Assembly: GCA_004431415.1 (NCBI GenBank)
Contig: QPMI01000415.1
Location: 124,001-188,000 of the forward strand
Reading direction: 5' to 3'
DNA from: Cyanophora paradoxa
Lineage: Eukaryota; Glaucocystophyceae; Cyanophorales; Cyanophoraceae
DNA length: 64,000 nucleotides
The translations under genes were made by a program, and so were the position numbers. The notes under the pieces were generated by a model. It did no database searches. It was not told the origin of the DNA and saw only the letters and a program-made list of their open reading frames with translations. Positions 37,001 through 49,000 of this stretch are shown here, piece after piece; the stretch's first letter is position 1; each line of letters begins with the position of its first letter.

Positions 37001-39224
37001 CTGGCTGATACGGTTTTCTTTTTGCAGGTCTCGGCACCCCTTCAGGATTGCAGCTCCTAGCCAGCACTTTTCGTTCGGCTACCCTTCAGTTCGCACTCCC
37101 AGCAAACGGCGCGGTCGATCCCGCCACCGGGCTCCGGTTGCCTATTACAAAGGTGAGAACTCATTACTAGATGCCGGCGCATGCGCGCTTTTGGTTGTGC
37201 TGACGGCCTTCGGCCCGCATGCGCAGTGCTCACTGCTGTCGGAGACGATCCGCGAAGGGGTTGAGACGCTGGAGGAGATCGCCAGCATTGCGCAGCCCGA
37301 GAGCAAGGGGTCCCCGCCCACTTTCACGTTGGAAGGGCTCGCGACAGGGCGGCAGTTCACTGTCCTTGTCCGTTGCGAGAATGCCATCGGCAGCAGCAAC
37401 CGAAGCAACGTCCTGGTCTTCGAAACACCCGGTGCGCTTCGATTACTCTGCCGTTTCTTTTTCAGGAAGGCCTAGGGCCGGGGATGATTTAGAGTTGTTG
37501 CTTACAGCGTCGCGACTCGCGCCGGAGCTGGCGCGCGACTTCGGCCCATCTGCTCGGGGCACATGGCTCCCGCGGGCGGGCCTGGTCCTCTCCGTGCCGC
37601 CCCGCACCGGCCTCAACGGGGGCAAGAACAGGACCATACAGCTCTCAGGAAACTACCTCGCAACGCCCGCTGTGCGTCGCTCCCGGGTCCTGCTGTAATT
37701 CTTGATACTCCACTTATTCCTGTCCTCGCGACCGCGATGGCAGGTGAGCATCGGGGTCTTCACGAGCGACGGGCGCTCGCTCTCCAGCACCGTCCAGCTC
37801 CCCGCGGCCATCTCGCCCCCGCTGGACCCCAAAAATCCACAGCCCGCCACGCTGCTCACCTTTGGTGCGTGGCGCCGCTGTACATACGGTCTCGCTGTGA
37901 CTTATAATTACCGCTGGACCGAAGACGTCCCCGAGAGCCCCTGGAGCTCGAGCTCGACAAACGCGGGGGCGCGCCGCTCCGTTCTGCAGACGGCAGCGGT
38001 GGCGGGGGCCTCGCTGCTCTCCCTCGGCACGCCCTACAGCATCGCCATCGTCAGCGGCTCGTCCGCCGTCGTCATCGACAACGTGCGCGACTTTGCTCTT
38101 CACTCGTGCCTTCGCTGCGGTTGATTTGTTAAACGTTTCCGTATGCTCAGGCTGTAACCTGGCAGCGAGGTGAACAATGCGCCGCACCGACTTGCGTATA
38201 CGTATACGGACACTGACGCCGAGCGTGCACGCAGTGTCGGACTTCAACACGGCTGGCCTCACCTGCACCGCTGTAGCTGCCATTCGCAAGTGCTCCCGCT
38301 CGACCAACGCGACGAGCGGGAGCGGGGCGGCCGTTGGGGGAGCCCTCGTGCGGGTGGCGGCGCAAATCGCTGTTGGAACAACGGGGAACACCGAAGTCTC
38401 TTTTAGGGGACCGCATGCCGCGCTCCCCACACAGGTCATTCTCGAGAACGTTTCCGCGCTCACGCGTACGTGTCGCTGAAGCTCTTGAGCAGGTCATGAT
38501 CGGCACTTTCGACGAGAAGGCGCAGCCGACGTGCGCCTTCGCTCCGGTCAACGTCCGCCTCTGCGGCGCTTCAGGGACGGATCTCTGCTTCGGTGCGCCC
38601 CGAAGGCTTCAACTGCGTTTTTTGGCCCTGATATATAGCGTGCAGCCGTTCCGCTGGGCCCGCCGCCGGCCTGCGGAGCAGGGGCGCGGCGGGACCTCCT
38701 CATGACGACAAACGTCGCCTACGATCTGCTCTTCGTCCAGACGGACAGCGAGCGGACTCTCGTCTCCAGCGTATGCATTTTAATTTGGGCGTACGCATGC
38801 GCTCTTACGGATCTGCGTCTTACTTCTCGGCACTGCGGCAGTTCATTTCGTGGGACGCCAACAACGTGTCGGTCCTAGCGTGGGACGCGAACGGAGCGTC
38901 CTCGGGCTCGGGCTCGCTCAGCACCAGCACCAACCGCGACCTCGGACTCGGCCTGGGCCTCGGCCTCGGACTCGTGAGCGGCTGCGGCTGCTCTTCTATC
39001 CTTTTAGACTGCGACGCCTGAGCTCCTCCCGCGCGCCGCAGGGCACCGTGGCGCTCATTGTCGCCGCCCTCTGGTTCACACAAAAGAAGCGGCGGGGGCG
39101 CAACTCGCGATCGAGGCCTGGGCCTCTGCCTCTGCCTACGGATCCGGAGACGGGGCCTGCTCCTGACGTGCGCCTTGAAATGCCTTCGATTAATCTCGCA
39201 GCAATCAATACCGTCTTTAATTGA
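31083..39224 (+). CDS. Kelch-repeat / FN3-like type I membrane protein, 3' part
   Basis: Continuation of the gene begun at 3090. The interrupted exon resumes at 31083 in the same frame and ends at 31153 (donor GTGCGC). Phase-matching exons follow at 31355 and 31497-31786. More kelch-like strands follow (SVGGVGLW, YFVIGG, FCYGGVG, VYMFGGVSGK, SKVIFGGLAFFG) up to about 33450. From about 33535 to 38800 the exons encode beta-sandwich modules opening with Pro-rich PPAPPRPTLLQYS or GPPLKPEPPSRIS, and strands such as FTVLVRCENAIGSSN, consistent with fibronectin type III. Near 38950 DLGLGLGLGLGL is joined across an intron (GTGAGC...CGCAG) to GTVALIVAALWF, making one TM helix followed by QKKRR and a tail of about 40 residues. 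As interrupted, this part has no start of its own. Exact exon borders between 32700 and 38800 are only partly resolved. Confidence 0.7.
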
Positions 39225-39835
39225 CACTATGGATGACGCAGATTACCATGTTACACCTGTAGATTAAAATTTCTGAAACTATAGCTAGTACTTTCTTTCG
39301 GTTTCGCATTCTCAAAAACTGATCATGAGTCAGCTCGTGGCTTGAAGATCCTTCTCAGTAGTCTTCTCTGTCAAATCGTTTCAAAGCTTCATGATCATGC
39401 TGCAAAGTCGGCCCGGCGGCCCGGGTCGGGAGCCCGGCCCATCTGGCCGGGGATCTAAATCTGTCGTGGGCTGCCTGATCGCTGCTGCAGCGATCATAAG
39501 AGGCTCTAGATCTGCTCGTACATGTACTTGTCGACGAGTCGAGCCTGAAAATGATATCGATAATTATATAAGGGCCTCGGCTGCGGTCTCGTAGAGCTCG
39601 AGCGCGAATCGAATGGAAGCGGGCTGGGCCCGGCTGGCAGCGGGAAAATTAAACCTGACGGGCGGCCTCGGGCCTGGCCTGTACTTGAACTCCGGATCAT
39701 CGATATCAGATCATCGGATCCGTCAGCAAGAATTTAAAGAGGTCACCCGGCCCGGGGGCCGGCCGGGCCGACTGCGGGGTCTGCAGGCAGGGGCGGCGTC
39801 TCACGGCTGACGTCGATCTGGGCCGGGGCCCGGGT

Positions 39836-40036
39836 GCAGTGCGAATGCGGCATCATAACTTGTGACGCCTCAGCTGCAGCCTGCAGGGCCCGCGGCCTAG
39901 TCCCCGAGTCGAGTCAACACATTAAAGCCTCTCGGTTGCAGTGCGAATGCGGCATCATAACTTGTGACGCCTCAGCTGCAGCCTGCAGGGCCCGCGGCCT
40001 AGTCCCCGAGTCGAGTCAACACATTAAAGCCTCTCG
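39836..40036 (+). repeat. 102-bp tandem duplication in the 39225-40285 spacer
   Basis: Two near-identical copies with a period of 102 bp (GCAGTGCGAATGCGGCATCA at 39836 and 39938). The rest of the 1.06-kb spacer, which separates the convergent 3' ends of the kelch gene and the Pro-rich glycoprotein gene, shows only short GC palindromes and no gene. Confidence 0.85.
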
Positions 40037-40285
40037 ATCGCAAGTGCCGCAGCGCTGCCCGGCGGCCCCGCAAGCGCTACCATATGCATCGAATGATTGA
40101 CGTTGTAATTGATATTCATGAATATCAATTACGTATTGTACAAAGTTGCAATTGCGACAGAAAGCTCAACGATCGCGGAATGGAAATGCATCTAAATTTC
40201 AAAGAAACTATTGATCGCTACCGGTACCTCATCGATATCAAGAAGAATAAGTTAATTACAAATCTGCAGCTGCAGCGCGCCCGGA

Positions 40286-40383
40286 TCAAATGTGGATTTC
40301 AGAGGAGGCGCCGCGGCTCGCGACCGCGGGGACGCCCGGCAGGGGCGCCGCCCCCACGACGAGGACCTGCCCCAGGGACCCGC

Positions 40384-40415
<32 letters not shown>

Positions 40416-43400
40416 TCCGGCGCTAGGACCGACGCCACGGGCACCGGGACCGAGGCGCCCAGCACGGGCCAGCCCCATGCGACTTGCGGCGCCGGCGCCG
40501 GCGCCGGCTGCGCCGCGATGCCGGCCTCGAGTGAGGGCGAGGGCGCCGCGGCCGCCCCGACGGCCGCCGAGTGCCGCCGGCGCTGGACGGCGATGGCGGT
40601 GCCGGCCACCGCCGCCACGAGCGCTGTGCCGCCGACTGCCGCCCCGATGGTGATGATCGCGTTCTGCGAGAGGCCGGACTGGGAGGAGGACGAGGAGGTG
40701 GTGGCAGCGGCCTGCCCGTTGCCCGAGCCGGTCGCCGAGGTGGCCTGCGTGGAGCCCGCGCTGCCGCTGCCGGCGGCCGCCGCATCCGTCGCCGCGGCGG
40801 CGGTGCCCGTGCTGGCGGCGACGGGGCTCGAGGCGGAGAGGGCGGTGGTGGAGGAGCCGTCGGCCGTCACAACGGGGATGTTGGCGCCCGGCGCCGAGAG
40901 GCCCGTCACCGCCCCGCCGAAGGTCGCCGCGTCCGCCGCGTCCGCCGGGAGGCTCGCCCCGGCGAGGACTGCCGCAGCGCCCTCCGCGAAGCTCCGCCCG
41001 CTCGTGCCCGACACGGCGCCCGCGAGGCCGGCCGCGAGCTGCGCGAAGGTGAGCGGGCGGGGGCGTGAAAATTTTAAAGGAGCGGGACAGGGGCGGACCT
41101 GGGCCGGAGACTGGCCGGAGGTTGCCGTGAGGGAAGCGGAGATGGACGCCGCGTCGGCGCGCAGGCGGCGGCCGGCGGCCGGCGCCGCGCAGGCCGTGTT
41201 CGAGACCGACGCGCAGCTCGTGCCGAGGTCGTCGCCGCCCATGACTGCCGGCGGGGGTCAGAGGCGCGCACGGGCAGAGGGCGAGGGCGGGCGGCGCACA
41301 GGAAATGAAGCACTGAAGGAGGCTGCAGCCGTTGGTCACGCAGCCGGCAGGAGCGGAGGCGGAGGTGGTCTTGGTGGACGCCATGGCCTCGCAGGTGCGG
41401 CGGAGGGCGCCCGACGAGGCCGCCGCCGACGCGAGCGAGAGCTGGATGTTCAGAGCAGAGACTGCGGGGTTCGGTCAGCTCGCTGCCCGGAGAGACACGA
41501 GGCGGGGCCACGCACAGTCGCCGGGGGCGGAGCGGATGAAGGGCCCGACGGCGGGGAAGGAGTAGTAGTCGTCTGCGCGGGCGTCGGTCAGAGACACGGA
41601 AGTGCAAATTAAAGGCGGCGAGGAGCCGGGGCGCACCAGTGGAGGCGGAGAAGAGGCCGCCGGTCTCGCTGCCGGGCAGCGGGAACTGCGGGGTCGCCAC
41701 GAAGACGCCGAGCGGCAGCGCCGGAGTGCCGTCCGCGGTGGTGAGCGCCACGGCCGAGGAAAGGCCGGTGAGGAGCGACACGGGCGTCGCCGGGTCCTTC
41801 GAGAGGCGCGCGTTCGTGAGGGAGATCTGCGGCGGCTGTCAGCGACAGACGATGAGCGAGGCCTGACGCGCGGAGGCGCACCCGGACGAAGCGGACGGGG
41901 CCGGGGATGAGCGGCATCTCGCGCGGCTGGCGGCGCGGCGGGCGCGGGTCGGTCCCGTTCATCGGAGGGCGCGCGCCGTCCATCGGGGGCCGCGTCTCGT
42001 TCATCGGGCCGTGCTCCGCGGGCGGGCGGGTCTCGTTCATCGGGTGGCGGGTAGCGTTGCCGCGGGGGCCGCGGGGGCCGCCGAGGCGCATGTGCGGGGG
42101 CCGCGGGATCTTCCACGGCAGCGAGTAGATCATCTGGAAGAGCGGCTTGGGCGCGCCCGCGGCGCCCTGAGCGCGCTGCTGCGGCGGCTGCTGCTGGCCT
42201 TGAGAAGGCTGCTGGCTGCCCTGCGCGGGGCCGCTGCGGGGACCCTGAGGAGGCTGCTGTCCCTGCGTCATCGGCGGCTGGCCGGCCGAGGGCGCGCCCT
42301 GCGGCGGCTGCATGCCCGCCTGGCCCTGCTGGCGGCCGGGACGGCCCTGCTGCTGCTGCTGCTGGCCCGATGCGCCCTGCGGCGGCGGCGGCGGCGGCAT
42401 CGTCTGCTGGCCGGAAGCCGACGCCGCGGGACCCTGCTGCTGCGGCTGCTGAAGGTTCTGCTGGGATGCCGGGCGCGGCTGGTCGGGCCGCATTCCCGCC
42501 TCCTCCTGCCGCATCGTCCTGACAGCGGGAGGCGTCAGATGCGCGTTCCGAGGAGCCCTGCGCCGGCACGGCAGCTCACATGGGGCACGTGCAGATATCG
42601 CCCTCCTCCTCCGGGCCGAACTGCGGCTCCCTGCGGACCGGCCGCTCGTCAGCAAGGGCTCAGTCGCGCGGTGGGGGCGCGCGGGGCGCACCGCTCGCGG
42701 GGCGGCTGCCCCTCGGGGCGCGACCCGTTGCGGGGAGGCGGCATCGAGAGAGGCTCCTGAGCGTTCGGCGGCGGGCCGCGCGGGCCCTCGCCCTCGCCCA
42801 TGCGCGGCGCCTCGCCCTCGCCCATGCGCGCCGGGCGCGGCTCCGAGGCGGTGGCGTTGAAGGACGGGCGCATGCCGCCGTCGCGCGGGCCGCCCATGCC
42901 GCAGTCGCAGGTGCCATTGTGCACGCGGCTGCGCGGAGCGTGAGCGGCGAAACATGCGCGGGGCCGGGGCGGCGCTCACCCGATGGACACGGCGGGCGCG
43001 GGGATGCACTCGGGGGCCGGGGCCGCGGGGTCGCAGGCCGGGTCCACGACGAAGAACGACGTGTCGTTGCGCACGCTGCCGTCGGCCGCCACAGTCGCGT
43101 TCACGTACGCGAGGCGCACGCCGGAGAAGTCGCCGGCCGTCTGTCGCAGCGTCAGCCGGCGAGCAGAGCGTCAAAGATGGCAGGGGCGGCGTGCCTGGTA
43201 CACGGTGAGGAGGCCGTCAGCGGCGTCGGGGGCGTCGAGGGAGAGGACGGCCACGCCGAAGGTGCCCGGCGGGATGCGGATCGGGGAGCCGGACTTGCGC
43301 GGGCGGAAGGGGAACGCCGGGGCGGGGGAGGCGTAGCGGTTCGACAGGTACGTCACGCGGTGCACGCGGCCGGCGCCGCCGAGGACCGCCCGGAAGCCGC

Positions 43401-43955
43401 GCAGCTCGAAGACGATGGTCAGGTTGTCGCCGGAGCCGGCGCCGGCCGCGCCCTCCGCGGAGAGCGCGGGCTTGAAGAAGCAGGCGGCGTTCCCGTCCTC
43501 CGACGAGCCCTGCACGATGCCGGTCCAGAGCGCCGCCGGCGCCTCCCGCTCCAAGTGCTCCTCGGGGACAGTCGCGTTCTCCGCGGGGGCCGGCGGGGGC
43601 GGCGGAGGCGGGAGGGTGACGTTCACGGCGCGGCCGATGAGCTTGTCGCACTCCTGCGCGCAAGGCGGTGAGCCCGTAGCGAGCGCCCAATTCGATCTGG
43701 ACCGGCCGCGGGCGAGCGCACCTCGGAGACGACAGCGACGGAGAGGAAGGCGCCGGAGCTGTCGGAGGACATCGAGGCGAGCACGAGGCCGCGGGACACG
43801 GGGCCCTCAAAGAGCACGCCGTGGTGCGTCACTGCGCGTTTGGGTCAGCGCGCACGGGAAGCGAGGGCGGATCGGCTCGCACCGGCGGACGCGTGAAGGA
43901 CCGCAGAGATGAGGACGAGGGCCGCCAGGAGCGGCGCGCTCGACGCTCGCGCCAT
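40286..43955 (-). CDS. Pro/Gln/Ala-rich type I membrane glycoprotein (multi-exon)
   Basis: The start at 43955 gives a clear signal peptide (APLLAALVLISAVLHASAGA). The following exons encode beta-rich segments with N-X-S/T sites and a few cysteines (NVTLPPPPPPPAP; DNLTIVFELRGF; VHNGTCDCGMGG). They continue with a long Met/Gly/Pro/Gln-rich stretch (about 42900-42000) with NETRPP repeats, and with Ser/Ala-rich regions. The last exon starts near 41035 after an intron and runs into a TM helix (AIITIGAAVGGTALVAAVAGTAIAV) with a QRRR stop-transfer. An Ala/Pro-rich cytoplasmic tail ends at the stop at 40286. The mucin-like composition suggests a cell-surface or cell-wall-associated protein. No enzyme family is recognised. 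Exon borders are approximate and many long GC-driven frames overlap on both strands. Confidence 0.6.
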
Positions 43956-46028
43956 CGAGTGCGGGTGTGTCGAGGACTCGCTGAGCGCTAGCTAGGGACG
44001 GGCCGAGGCCGATCAGGGCCTTTGCTTGGCTCTCTTGCGGGCTGCGGGGATAGCTGGAGCCGCCTGCGGGTGCGCTGCGGCGACGGGAAGCCTGCCTGAG
44101 CACTCTTGGAGCTAGCTTTGAAGAGCGTCGCCTTGAGGCTTCGCGAATGAGGTCTTTGCCTCTCGCTGCGCGCTTTTGAAGCCGCCATTTCGCACTTCGC
44201 CGCCATTTCGCACTTCGCCGAAGTTCGCCCGCGCCCGAAGCTTCACCGAAAAGCTGCGAACGAAGGCCCGGCCGGGAGCTCCGAGCACGTGGAAAATTCC
44301 TGGAAATTGACAACGCAGAAAAAACGGGGTCGACGGTCCAGCCACGTGCACTGGCAGCCACTGCCAGGCACTGCCAGCCAGTGGAGGTCACTGGAGGACC
44401 ACTGGAGGACCAGTGGAGGTCCACCGGTAGCCGGCGCCGGGCCGCCGGCCCGGCGCCGGCGGCTCTGCTGTTGGAGTGGTACCCGGTGACCGGTTGGGCG
44501 GTAGCCCGCCGTAACTAGTAAGCCCGGCGGTACCGGTAGCTTTATAGCCTAGTACTAGGCTAGTAGCCTAGTACTAGTAGGGGACTGTAGGGCGTACTAG
44601 GGCCCCCGGCCCCCGGGCCCCAGCCCCCGGGGCCCGGACCGGGGCCGGACCCCGGGGCCCAGGCTATAATCGATGATATCGATGGGCCCCAGGCTCCGGC
44701 TACTCGCGATCGGTATCTTTTTGAAGGCACATACGTATACGTCATGATACTTGTACAAGCTACTAGGCTAGGCTACTCGGTATCATCTAGATCTGATCGC
44801 TGGCGATTCGCTGCTTGTACATGTACAAGCTACTTGAAGCTAGGCTACTCGGTATCATCATGGCATCTACAACTGACTCAGTGAAATGTGCGTTCACCGC
44901 CGTTCACGCGTTGGATAGTGGACACTGCTGTTCATGATCAGAATTCTAAGCCTGAAGAGTCGTGTTTAGAAGTTCTGGAGCTCCCATGGCCAGGAGTCGG
45001 CTTTGAGCGTACGCGTGGGGCCCGGGGGGCATGCGCAGCGTCAACGTCGCCGACGGGAAAGAACTTCGGAAATACGTAAATCAATGGAGCTGCCGCTCAT
45101 CGGCTTCCTCAGCTTGCAATTGCCTGCGAGGCTGCACCGCAGCAGTTGCAATTGCAATCGCGCTAGATCTCAATAAATTAGAAACGCAGCCTGCAGCTGC
45201 GGAGTCTGATCTGAGATCCGATGATCGTGATCATGAGACAAGTCGAAAGGGATTCGATTGATATTGATATCGATTCTATTGGAGTCAGTGGAAGTCAACA
45301 ATCGAATTCGGAGAAAGAAGCTAACTTGACAAGAGCCTGCGACACTGTCGGACTAGTACAAGTACGGCACAACATGGCAAGTAGCTATAGTAGTCATGAT
45401 TTCGAAATCGATGTAAGAGAATGAGATACGTATATACAAACAGCTTTGATTTGAAGCTGGGCCACGGTGAGCATTATAATAAGAAATGCTAGGCTCGCCG
45501 TCTTATCGGATGCGGGTGATCCGGTGGGGGTTGCGAAGTCGCACTGCGGCATCTATGGCATATAGGAGGATAGCTTCAGCTACACTGTGACATCTGTCTG
45601 AGTATGCAGTCAACACTGTATCCGTATACGTGTCCGATACAAGGAAGAAGAGACACGAGCAAATTAAAATACAGAAAGTACAGAAATAGTATCCAAAAAT
45701 AGGTACTAATTTCACTCCAGCTCGCAAAATAGAAAATCATTTTGAATAGACAATGAGAGCTCGAGAAGGCCGGGTCGTTCCCGCACTACGGCGGGACGAA
45801 ATACACTAGGCGGAATAACCTGTAATAAACCTGGGTAAGCACACGCTACGTGCAGTAATAACACTCTGCATCCTGAAAGGACGTTAAATACTTCGAATTC
45901 GTTGCAAATTAGAAATGGTTGCTGCTTGGCTAGTAAAACGTTGCAAATTGCAAATGGCTGCTGCTAGGATGCTTGCAAATTGCAAATGCAAATGGTTGCT
46001 GCAGCTGCTGGGTTGATAGTCTACATAG
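43956..46028. other. Intergenic region with short repeats
   Basis: This is the spacer between the glycoprotein start and the histidine kinase stop. It contains a (CACTGGAGGAC)-type tandem run (44345-44420), a GGCCCC-rich palindromic stretch (44595-44690), two copies of GCTAGGCTACTCGGTATCATC (near 44765 and 44838), and GCAAATTGCAAATG repeats (45945-46000). No gene is supported. Confidence 0.5.
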
Positions 46029-49000
46029 CTACTCTGGAATGGGCGCGGACGCCGCTGTCGCCGTGCGGGCGTGTGCGCTGAGGGCGCTGCCCGCGGCGCC
46101 GCCCGCGGTCGTGCCGGCGGGGCGGCGCCACTGCGTGTGGGCCTCGAGGGCCGTCAGGAGCTCGTCGGCGCGGATCGGCTTCCGAAGGAACCCTGTAGCC
46201 CCCCGCACGTCAGCTCTTGAATTTGAATTCGATGAGCCGCAGAGAAGCGAGCAAGCAAAGCGGTGCGGAGCGGAGAGGCGCACCGTCCATGCCCGCGGAG
46301 AAGCACCGCCGCTCGTCCCCGCTGAGCGCGTTCGCCCTGCGGCGCCGGCCCTCCTCCGGTCAGCCCGCGGCCGGCCCCGGATCCAATCTGAATTCGATTC
46401 GGGACGGGCGGCGCACGTGAGGGCGACGATGGGGGTACGGGGCGCCGCCTCCGAGGCATGCGCGTCCCCCGCGGCGGCCGCCGCAACCTCCAGGCGACGG
46501 ATCTCGGCCGTGGCGCCCACGCCGTCCAGACGGGGCTGCCGGCCGACCGGGCCCGGGCGCACGCGTTAGCTGCAGGGCAGGCCTAGCCTGGGCCGCGGGG
46601 GCTGGGCCAGGGGGTCAAATTTAAATGCGCACCATCATCATGTCCTGTCAGGATGGAAGGAAGGAGGGGGTCGCGAGGGCGATCGCGCGCATCAGAGTCG
46701 GCCTCGAGCTGCATCGAGAAACATAATCGACGGTGGAAATAATTACCATGAGGATGAGGTCTGCGATTCCCCGAATCGGATCAAATCTCAGAAGCAGGAT
46801 CAAATCTCGGATCAAATTACTTCGTGCGCACCGAAGCGGGCGCCGGGGGAGGAGAAGCGCTCGACGGCCTCTACCCCGTCCCACGCGATCTCGATCTCGA
46901 TCCCGTGCTGCCGGCGGGGTAAGGGGGCGCCTAGGCAGAGCGGGGGCGAGAGGGTGAAGGAGAGCGGGCCCGCAAGTCAAGGCCTTCGTATCCCCCCGCA
47001 GCCGCTCCCCCCCCCTCCCCCTCCCCCTCCCCCCCTCCCCCCTCCTTTCCAACTCGACGCAGCGGAGGGGATGGTGGGCGAAGAAAGGGGGCGGCGCCCA
47101 AATCAAATGCATTCGTATTCCCGTACCCCCTGCCCCCCCCTCCCGCCCCAACCTCGAGGGGGGAGGGAGGGGGGGGGGCGAACCTTCCTGAGCATCGCCT
47201 CGACCACCTTCTGGTTGAACGCCTGTAGAGGAAAAAAAGGGGGGGAGAAGCAGGTCAGATCAGAAAGGAACGGGTGGATTTTTTTGGGGGGGGGGGACCT
47301 GGTCCTCGACAAGCAGGATGCGGGGCTTGGGCCCGGCAGGGGGGTTGGAGGCATCGGTCCCCGCCCTCTCCGCGCCGGCGGCGCCCTCGGAGGCCTCGGG
47401 GGCAGAGGATGCTTCGGGCGCTTCCAGGGCCGGGGCCCGCCCCTCGGATCCGCCGGCGCCGGCGCCGGCGCCGGCGGGCCCCGCCTCAGCCCCGCCGCGG
47501 AGCTCCTTCAGGCCCTGTGCGAGCTTCCCCAGCCGGACGGGCTTGCCCAGCCACCCGACCCGCCTGTGCGACGTCAGGATCGAGAGTGGGGGCGAGCTCG
47601 GGGGGTACGGGCACGCGCCGGTTGGCGTTCGGGGAGGTCGCCGGGAGGGAACGGAGCGCGCCGGTTGGCGTGAGGAAGCCCCTGCGCCTGTTCGCGCTGC
47701 GGTCGGGGGCTCAGAGCGGAGTAAAGTAGACAGCAAAGCAGCAGCAGACTGGCTATTATACAGGCCAGAGATCTTAGAGAGAGAGCTCTTTATAAAGTGG
47801 TGATTCTTTTCGTCCTAAAGCATATGCATCCTAAAGAATCTTAAAGGATCTTGAAGAAAGAGGCGGGCCTGGAGAGGAGGACGGGTACGACGGCGGGCCC
47901 GAAGCGACCCTCCACGAGGTCCGCCAGGAGCGCCAGGCCCGGCGGGGGGGACGCCGCAGACGCGGACGCAGAGGAGACAGGAGGAGGCGCGGGGCGGCCC
48001 CCGAAGAAAGGAGAGGGGGGGGAGGAGGAGGAAGAAGAAGAAGAGGAGAGGGGCGCCGCGTCATCGACGACGACGACGTCGAAGTGGGCCGCCCCCGCCA
48101 GCACCGCGCGCGCCTGCGGGAGGAGGAGGAGGAAAGAGGGGCGGGGAGCGTGAGCAGCAGCAGCGGCGGTGGTGGAGTGCGAAGGCAGAAAGAAAGAAGA
48201 AAGAAGAAAGAAGAAGAGAGAAGAAAGAAAGAAAGAGAAAGGAAGGAAGGAAGAAAGAGAAAGGAAGAAAGGAAGAAAGAAAGGGCGGACCTCCTCGACG
48301 GAGGGGACGAGCTCGGCGAGCTGGCCCAGCGAGGAGAGGTACGCCGCGAGCACCCCCCGGATCGGCGCGCTGCGCGGGCGGCGGCGTCAGGGCGGGGCGA
48401 AGTCGAAATTGAAGTCTAGTTGAGTATAGGAGAGGAGGCGGGGCCGGGCGGGGCGGGGCGGGGCGGGGCAGGGCCGGTCGGACCAGCCAGAGACGACAAG
48501 GGTGCGGTGGGGCGGCTCGTCCACCGAGAAGGGCTGGCGCTCGTATGAGTGGCGGGGGAGAAGAGAGGGGGGGGAGAGGGGGGGGGGGGGGCGGGGGAGC
48601 GCACGTGGGGCAGGGCCGCCGGGGACAGGAGCGGCGAGTCCTGCGCAACCGGCAACCGGCGAGCGAAGGTCGTTGAGCGAGTGCGGAAAAGAGCCCTGTC
48701 GGCTCGTCGAGTCGAGAGGGTCAGGCCGCGCGCACCGGCATCAAGTCGCGGTCGAGGGCGGCGGCGGGGTCCAGGCTGAACGTCACCTCGAACGAGAAGG
48801 TCGTCCCCACGCCTGGCGCAGCCGGTTAGGGGGGTACAAGAGAGATCGGAGTGGGGGGGGGGGTTACCGAGCTGGGAGGTGGCGTAGATCCTCCCCCCCA
48901 TGAGCTCCGCCAGCTGCTTGCAGATCGAAAGGCCCATGCCCTGAAAGGAGGGGGGGTGGGGAAGAGGGGGGTAAGCTCAAGGAAGAAAGGCGGGGTACAC

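Noticed and set aside
38820-39227. Antisense Arg/Pro-rich frame opposite the kelch gene 3' end
   Set aside because: It arises from the GC-rich LG-coding repeat on the other strand; the plus-strand TM and basic tail are coherent.
40290-43174. Very long plus- and minus-strand frames such as 40290-41612 (+) and 41609-43174 (-)
   Set aside because: High GC suppresses stop codons. The sensible protein (signal peptide, TM helix, glycosylation sites) runs on the minus strand through spliced exons in other frames.
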